A DNA stretch of 64,000 bases from Gordius sp. MW1 (lineage: Eukaryota > Nematomorpha > Gordioida > Gordea > Gordiidae). Location of the stretch: contig OZ038526.1 of NCBI GenBank assembly GCA_964036665.1, forward strand, positions 27,838,001 to 27,902,000. Direction: 5' to 3'. Positions 61,879 to 64,000 of the stretch are shown here, piece after piece; position 1 is the stretch's first letter, and each line of letters starts with the position of its first letter. The notes beneath the pieces were generated by a model that worked only from the letters and a program-made list of their open reading frames with translations, ran no database searches and was not told the origin of the DNA. A program made the translations under genes and the position numbers.

Positions 61879-64000
61879 ATGAATACAAAGGCGAATGGGC
61901 GGGGTACAGCCCTAAGTACCCCGTGGGTTAACTCATCGACCTACGTCAAAAAGAAAGATGAGGATCCTGGCCAAATCGTTTTGGGAACTCCGCAAGGATT
62001 CCCTCCTAATGATGGTCATCGACCTGAAAATATTCGAGGAGGCTGGTCTAAAGGCTACACCCTAAGGGTTGCAACCTGGAACATAGGGAGCATGACGGGA
62101 AGAGCGGGCGAGGTAGTGGAAGCACTCAATCGGAGAAGGATAGATATATGCTGCATACAGGAGACAAGGTGGAAAGGAGAGGGTGCTAGGATGATGGGAG
62201 CCATTGGTGCGCGGTATAAATTCTACTGGCAAGGGCACAAGGATGGAAAAGCTGGTATAGGAATACTTGTCGCTGAGAAATGGGTGGACAAAGTTATCGA
62301 TGTCAAGCGATGGAATGACCGGATTATAGTTATAAAGATGGCGATGGGAGAAAGGCTATTCAACGTTATATCGGCCTACGCCCCTCAAGTAGGAAGAAGC
62401 GATGAAGAAAAAGACATTTTCTGGGATCTTCTGATGGAAATTACTTCCCACCTTCAAGAATCTATTATTTTAGGCGGGGATCTAAACGGACATGTTGGCG
62501 CGAATATCGATGGTTATGAAGGTGTCCATGGTGGTCACAGCTACGGAACCAGGAACACGGAGGGGGAACGCATTCTGGATTTTGGGGACGCTACTCAGAT
62601 GGTTATATGCAATACTTTCTTCAAGAAAGAAGACAGGAAGCTTATAACCTATGAATCGGGCACCCTTAAAAGTACTGTCGATTATATGATGGTCAAAAAA
62701 TCGGACAGATGTATGGTGAAAAACGTCAAGGTTGTCCCTGGGGAAGAATGCGTGACACAACACCGTCTTATTGTTGGGGATCTCGTAATGAAGGGGCTTA
62801 TAAATCCAAAGAAACGTTATATCCCGAGACTCAAGGTGTGGTGTTTGAAAGATGATACTCAAAAGAGGGATTTTGCCGAAGCACTTGATGGAACCTCAGT
62901 GGAGATGGCGAAGAACGTAAACGACAAATGGACGGCTATGAAGAATGCTTGGCTTGACACAACATCGCGCGTTTGTGGTTGGACAAAGGGGCCCCCAAGA
63001 CATAAGGAAACTTGGTGGTGGAACTCTGAGGCGGCTAAAGCTATCGAAGATAAAAGGCGTTGCTATAAAGTCTGGCATGAATCTCAACAAAGGTGCGATA
63101 AGGTTATGTATCAAGAGGCTAAAAGAATTGCAAGAAGGACCGTCGCCAGAATAAAGGAAACAAAAAGATGCGAGTTTGCTCTACGCCTTGACTCAGAGGA
63201 AGGGAAGAAAAACATGTTTCGTGTAGCCAAACAAATGGCGAAAGAACGACTCGATGTTGTGGCGACTAAATGCGTTAAAACGCCGGCGGGTAACATCATC
63301 TCCCATGGCGATGGAATCAAAAAAGTTTGGAAAGACTATATGAAACGACTCTTAAACGAAGAGAATACCTGGGACAATGACGTTGTTTGTGATAAAGTGG
63401 AGGGACCCTGCTGCTGGATTGGGACTGATGAAATTCAGCGTGCCATAAAGAAAACGAAACAAGGTAAAGCGGCAGGCCCAACAGGAATAGTGGCGGAGAT
63501 GGTAAAAGCTTCTGGACATTTAGGAGTCGTTTGGCTTACACAGCTGTGTAATGCCATAATTCAGGAAGGGACTATACCTAGCGATTGGAAAAAGAGCGTT
63601 CTTCTACCAATCTACAAAGGAAAAGGCGACCCACTTGACTGCGGATCATATCGGGCTATTAAGCTCCTCGACCAAACTATGAAAGTTATAGAGAGGGTGC
63701 TCGAGAAAAGAATCCGGGAACAAACGAACATCGACGCTATCCAGTTCGGATTTAAACCAGGGAAAGGGACCACCGATGCCATCTTTATAGTACGACAGAT
63801 GCAAGAAAAACACCAAGCAAAAGGGAAAAGACTATACTACGCCTTCGTAGACCTAGAGAAAGCGTTCGATCGGGTCCCGCGGGAAGTTGTAAAATGGGCT
63901 CTTAGGAAAACAGGTGTGGAAGAATGGTTGGTTACGGCTGTGATGGTTATGTATGACGAATCTCAAACAGCAGTGAGGACCCACGATGGCGATAGCGAAA
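61879..64000 (+). CDS. RTE LINE endonuclease/reverse transcriptase, intact to window edge
   Basis: One continuous frame of 707 residues from the first ATG after a stop, starting MNTKANGRGTALSTPWVNSS. Endonuclease motifs: LRVATWNIGSMTGR, CCIQETRWKGEG (catalytic Glu), ILGGDLNGHVG (Asp/Asn), STVDYMMVKKSDR and CVTQHRLIVGDLV (catalytic His). Linker with ETWWWNSEAAKAIEDKRR. RT motifs: KAAGPTGIVAEMV, LPIYKGKGDPLDCGSYRAIK, IQFGFKPGKGTTDAIF and AFVDLEKAFDRVPREVV, the last holding the first RT Asp. The window ends before the YADD box. It lies in PSMC2 intron 10 in the gene's orientation. Unlike the copy at 25700 it has no frameshift, so it is young or selected. Related proteins are often labelled craniofacial development protein 2-like. 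Confidence 0.94.
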   Translation, partial: MNTKANGRGTALSTPWVNSSTYVKKKDEDPGQIVLGTPQGFPPNDGHRPENIRGGWSKGYTLRVATWNIGSMTGRAGEVVEALNRRRIDICCIQETRWKGEGARMMGAIGARYKFYWQGHKDGKAGIGILVAEKWVDKVIDVKRWNDRIIVIKMAMGERLFNVISAYAPQVGRSDEEKDIFWDLLMEITSHLQESIILGGDLNGHVGANIDGYEGVHGGHSYGTRNTEGERILDFGDATQMVICNTFFKKEDRKLITYESGTLKSTVDYMMVKKSDRCMVKNVKVVPGEECVTQHRLIVGDLVMKGLINPKKRYIPRLKVWCLKDDTQKRDFAEALDGTSVEMAKNVNDKWTAMKNAWLDTTSRVCGWTKGPPRHKETWWWNSEAAKAIEDKRRCYKVWHESQQRCDKVMYQEAKRIARRTVARIKETKRCEFALRLDSEEGKKNMFRVAKQMAKERLDVVATKCVKTPAGNIISHGDGIKKVWKDYMKRLLNEENTWDNDVVCDKVEGPCCWIGTDEIQRAIKKTKQGKAAGPTGIVAEMVKASGHLGVVWLTQLCNAIIQEGTIPSDWKKSVLLPIYKGKGDPLDCGSYRAIKLLDQTMKVIERVLEKRIREQTNIDAIQFGFKPGKGTTDAIFIVRQMQEKHQAKGKRLYYAFVDLEKAFDRVPREVVKWALRKTGVEEWLVTAVMVMYDESQTAVRTHDGDSE

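Noticed and set aside
62482..63320. Minus-strand and short alternate-frame open reading frames within the LINE
   Set aside because: Shadows of the continuous plus-strand endonuclease/reverse transcriptase frame.

Overview
The window is animal nuclear DNA: AT-rich, with GT-AG introns, some very short (34 and 41 nt in the proteasome gene, 35 nt in a nuclease gene), and packed with transposons. TEAD, EXOG and proteasome Rpt1 are recognisable. The sequence does not fix the species. RTE-type LINEs plus dense hAT elements would suit many arthropods and other invertebrates, but that is an inference. No bacterial operon, CRISPR array, rRNA or tRNA was seen.

Left edge to about 6.1 kb, minus strand: a TEAD/scalloped transcription factor, running off the left edge. 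The full TEA DNA-binding domain and most of the Yorkie/YAP-binding domain are visible in eight exons. Introns carry small inverted-repeat elements. From 6 to 21.5 kb there is no supported gene. The stretch holds AT-rich DNA and many copies of a palindromic MITE whose ends read CATGGGCGTAGCC, several with 8-bp target duplications.

21.5-23.1 kb and 45.2-46.3 kb, plus strand: two EXOG-like nuclease paralogues with the same intron phases and one exon of identical length, about 22 kb apart. Between them lie a broken RTE LINE (25.7-28.7 kb), a Gypsy integrase remnant, long tandem repeats, and two stacks of nested DNA transposons. At 33.8-38.2 kb a TIR element with a G/C minisatellite core carries a hAT, which carries a second hAT; each insertion left an 8-bp duplication, exact for two and off by a base for the third. 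At 39.3-41.9 kb another hAT-like palindrome holds a smaller hAT with a BED-type zinc finger. A decayed LINE follows (42-44.8 kb), itself hit by MITEs.

46.5-55 kb: LINE fragments, a frameshifted PIF1-type helicase of Helitron type on the minus strand, and a GC-rich hAT-like element holding a TTAA-flanked piggyBac-like MITE.

55.07 kb to the right edge, plus strand: PSMC2 (Rpt1, 19S proteasome ATPase), ten exons seen. Its last exons are displaced beyond the window by an intron of more than 3.1 kb that contains a full-length-looking RTE LINE whose reading frame is open from 61879 to the edge. The cellular genes look independent of each other (transcription factor, nucleases, proteasome ATPase). 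What unites the window is the layered transposon history around and inside them.
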